Below, one piece after another: positions 62,038 through 64,000 of a DNA stretch of 64,000 bases. Source of the stretch: Pyropia yezoensis (Eukaryota > Rhodophyta > Bangiophyceae > Bangiales > Bangiaceae); assembly GCA_009829735.1 (NCBI GenBank), contig CM020618.1:32588894-32652893 (forward strand). The letters are read 5' to 3'. The position numbers were made by a program, and so were the translations under genes. Position 1 is the stretch's first letter. The number at the start of each line of letters is the position of its first letter. The notes below the pieces were generated by a model, which saw only the letters and a list, made by a program, of their open reading frames with translations, was not told the origin of the DNA and searched no databases.

Positions 62038-64000
62038 ATGTCTACCCAAGAGACGGGGAACGTTCAAGATGACGGATCGGCGTCGACGCCGACCCCGGAG
62101 GTGACTACGGGAACCGGGATCGGGAACCCGATCGATAACATTGAGACGCCAATGCTTTCCGGTGCCGGATCGACGTTTGGCACGGCTCGGACGGCAGGAG
62201 GCGGGGGCCCGCCTCAACTGTCGTCGACCGACCTCACTCCGCCGCCTCCTTCACCAGGGGATTCCCTGATGGCATCATTGGCCCGCATCGAGGCCCGGTT
62301 TTCCGGGCTCGACGCCCGTCAAGATCGGACGGAGGACGCAATGGCAGTGTTGATGTCAACACGGCACACGACGGGACCCCGTCGTGTTCCTCCCACACCG
62401 GTACGGTTCGAACCGGCCGGACTACTTTCGGAGTCCACCAGGGTCAACCCCGGTGTTGCTACTCCGGGACAACCCCCGGACACAATGGGGTATGGGTCCG
62501 ACTCGTCGGCAGAGTTGGAACGGAGTCACACGGAGCGATACGCTCGGAGCACCCGAAGCGGACTCCGCGGACACGACCCGGCGGATACGTACGCCGGGGG
62601 AGAGTCGGTTATTGGGGGAGGAGGTACCCTCTCGCAGTACCCCCACGACGAAGGAGGCCAGGCAACTCGGGTTCCCGAGGTGCCGACGCCTGAAGTACCA
62701 TCTTCAGTGGTGGAAGCTATGACCGCGCAGGTAACTGCGAGCCTACTGAAGCGGACGGAGTCCGATGAGTTCGCTCATCAACTGGCTAAGCGACTGGATA
62801 TCCAGGACGCTGACACGGAGATCGTCAACGAGGTCTTCCGGTCGGTTCTTACTCCGGAACGTTATCGTTTGGAGGACCGCTCTACCACCGTATCGGAATC
62901 GATGCGTAATACGTCGCATCGGGCGATCCGCTCTATGCAGACCCTTATGAAGGGAGTCCCTATGTTCGGGGGGCCGAACGGACGCCCGTTGGCAGTCATC
63001 GGCTTCTTGACTAGCTTCAAGGCAGCCGCAGACAAGGCGCTCGTTAACGAGGGGCTGGCTCTGGAGCTCCTCCCGTTCTTTGTTGATGAGCGGGTGCGAG
63101 GCATTCTTCGCCAGGCATCCCCGATGCCGGGAATGAGGGTCGCGGCCACCCCCATGGATTACCGTGGGATATTGAAGGAGCTGCTGAGCAGCTACCTCAG
63201 TGAGGACAAGTGCGAGGACCACTATCGGGCCCTTCGCACTGCCACCGCCCAGTCCTGGGAGGATGAGGAGATGTTTGGACGCCGGATCCAAGAGCTCGAC
63301 TACGAGCTGGGGAAGCTCCTCGGAGAAGGGGAGCTACGGGCCATCCTGTTCGCAGGAGTACCCAACTACGTGCGGATATCCGCACGGGGCGCCAACACGG
63401 CACGGACGAACTTCAGTCGACTGATGCATATGTGCAAGTCCCTAGGGGACGCCTACCGGGTTCTACACCCGGAGTGTGCCTTGGCCCCGAAGCCCAAGGG
63501 TGAGGGAGGCAAGCCCAGTCTTACCCCGGTACCGAGGCAAGAGAAGGTGGAACGTAAGGCCGCACCAGTACTGGTGGCGACCGAACATACCCCTATTGGT
63601 GAGGATGACCCTCTAGTCGACCAACAGGGCCACCTGTTGCTACCGGCGACGCCGGTGATTGATGAACATGGTACGGTAGCGTACATCGCCCCGGCTGGAA
63701 CCCAGTTCCAGGTCAACGAAGGCACGGGACGGCGCGTCCCGTATGTGCGGACTACGGGGTACTCCCGGTGACGGGTAACCCTCACCAACCCTTGCCAACA
63801 TGGGCGGTGCGCACGGAGGCACCTCCGCAGATTGCGGGCCGACCCAACCGGTTGGGGGAATCCATGTTCCGGTTGACCCAAGGACCCAAGGCCTACCAGG
63901 GAGCAGGCACTCGGGCGCCCGAGGGAGGCAACCGTAGCTACGGGGCTACCCCGATGCGAACTCAAGGGGGGACCGGCACGTCCGGGTGTATGTTGTGTGG
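62038..64000 (+). pseudogene. Element D gag (partial)
   Basis: Nearly identical to the gag of element C from the ATG at 62038, through the capsid-like part, to the start of the zinc knuckle at the window end. It is broken, with about one break in view, and continues outside the window. Confidence 0.9.

Larger units (their letters stand above)
61450..64000 (+). mobile_element. Element D: Ty3/gypsy element of the B/C family, 5' part
   Basis: On the plus strand: 5' LTR, primer site, leader and gag, cut by the window end. It differs from B and C at only a few positions per LTR, so it is a young relative on the opposite strand. Gag has about one break in the visible part. Whether the antisense gene is present cannot be seen. 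The five bases before the LTR (caccg) should recur after its 3' LTR. Confidence 0.93.

Overview
The window is a GC-rich nuclear segment of a photosynthetic eukaryote. I favour a bangiophyte red alga (Porphyra/Pyropia type). The reasons are the high G+C, compact genes with almost no introns (one short GT–AG intron seen), a plastid-type BASS transporter with an N-terminal transit-like extension, and a DUF4336 protein of a kind common in phototrophs. The species is an inference and is not proven here.

Bases 1–29516 are a nest of Ty3/gypsy chromovirus-type LTR elements. The oldest, E (minus strand), has its 5' LTR at 29155–29516 and its gag at 26713–28930. A piece of its pol lies at 4244–4572. 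Into E's gag–pol junction went a unit made of two nearly identical elements, B (4573–15393) and C (15894–26707), separated by exactly 500 N. The same 5-bp duplication (gttgc) flanks the whole B–gap–C block, so it is one insertion: either a genuine LTR–int–LTR–int–LTR array or an assembly duplication. Element A (plus strand, 1–4243, entering from the left) went into E's pol. A fourth element, D, starts at 61450 and runs off the right end.

The most unusual feature is a large extra coding region between the end of pol and the 3' LTR, on the strand opposite gag-pol. It is one long open frame in B (5523–7970, 815 codons), and diverged versions occur in C and A. Its conserved core also occurs as a free-standing gene at 49333–50361 with no LTR or pol around it. 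The positions of shared motifs (G-x2-P-x-F, FRR-like, W-x-QVEVPYG-like, FGS, HLP, GRV-x-LRE) are colinear. I recognise no known domain. This is the best candidate for an undescribed system: a protein family shared between an antisense retroelement gene and the host genome.

Bases 29517–61449 are host sequence. In order they hold: the 5' part of an unknown Gly-rich gene cut by element E (29517–30047, minus); a PP2A B''-type EF-hand regulatory subunit (31420–33723, plus); a BASS-family transporter (36249–34888, minus); two small hAT-type DNA transposons with perfect 8-bp target duplications (36762–37415 and 40275–40954, the second keeping a transposase C-terminus); an FAD amine-oxidase-like enzyme with a signal peptide and one intron (41504–43778, plus); a DUF4336 protein (46928–46125, minus); the free-standing antisense-family homologue; and a convergent pair of unknown paralogues (53846–54502 plus, 56266–55481 minus). 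The right part is gene-poor, with many long poly(G)/poly(C) runs, minisatellites and short tandem duplications. A 14-bp palindrome occurs four times as two similarly spaced pairs. No operon-like grouping is seen and the host genes look functionally unrelated.
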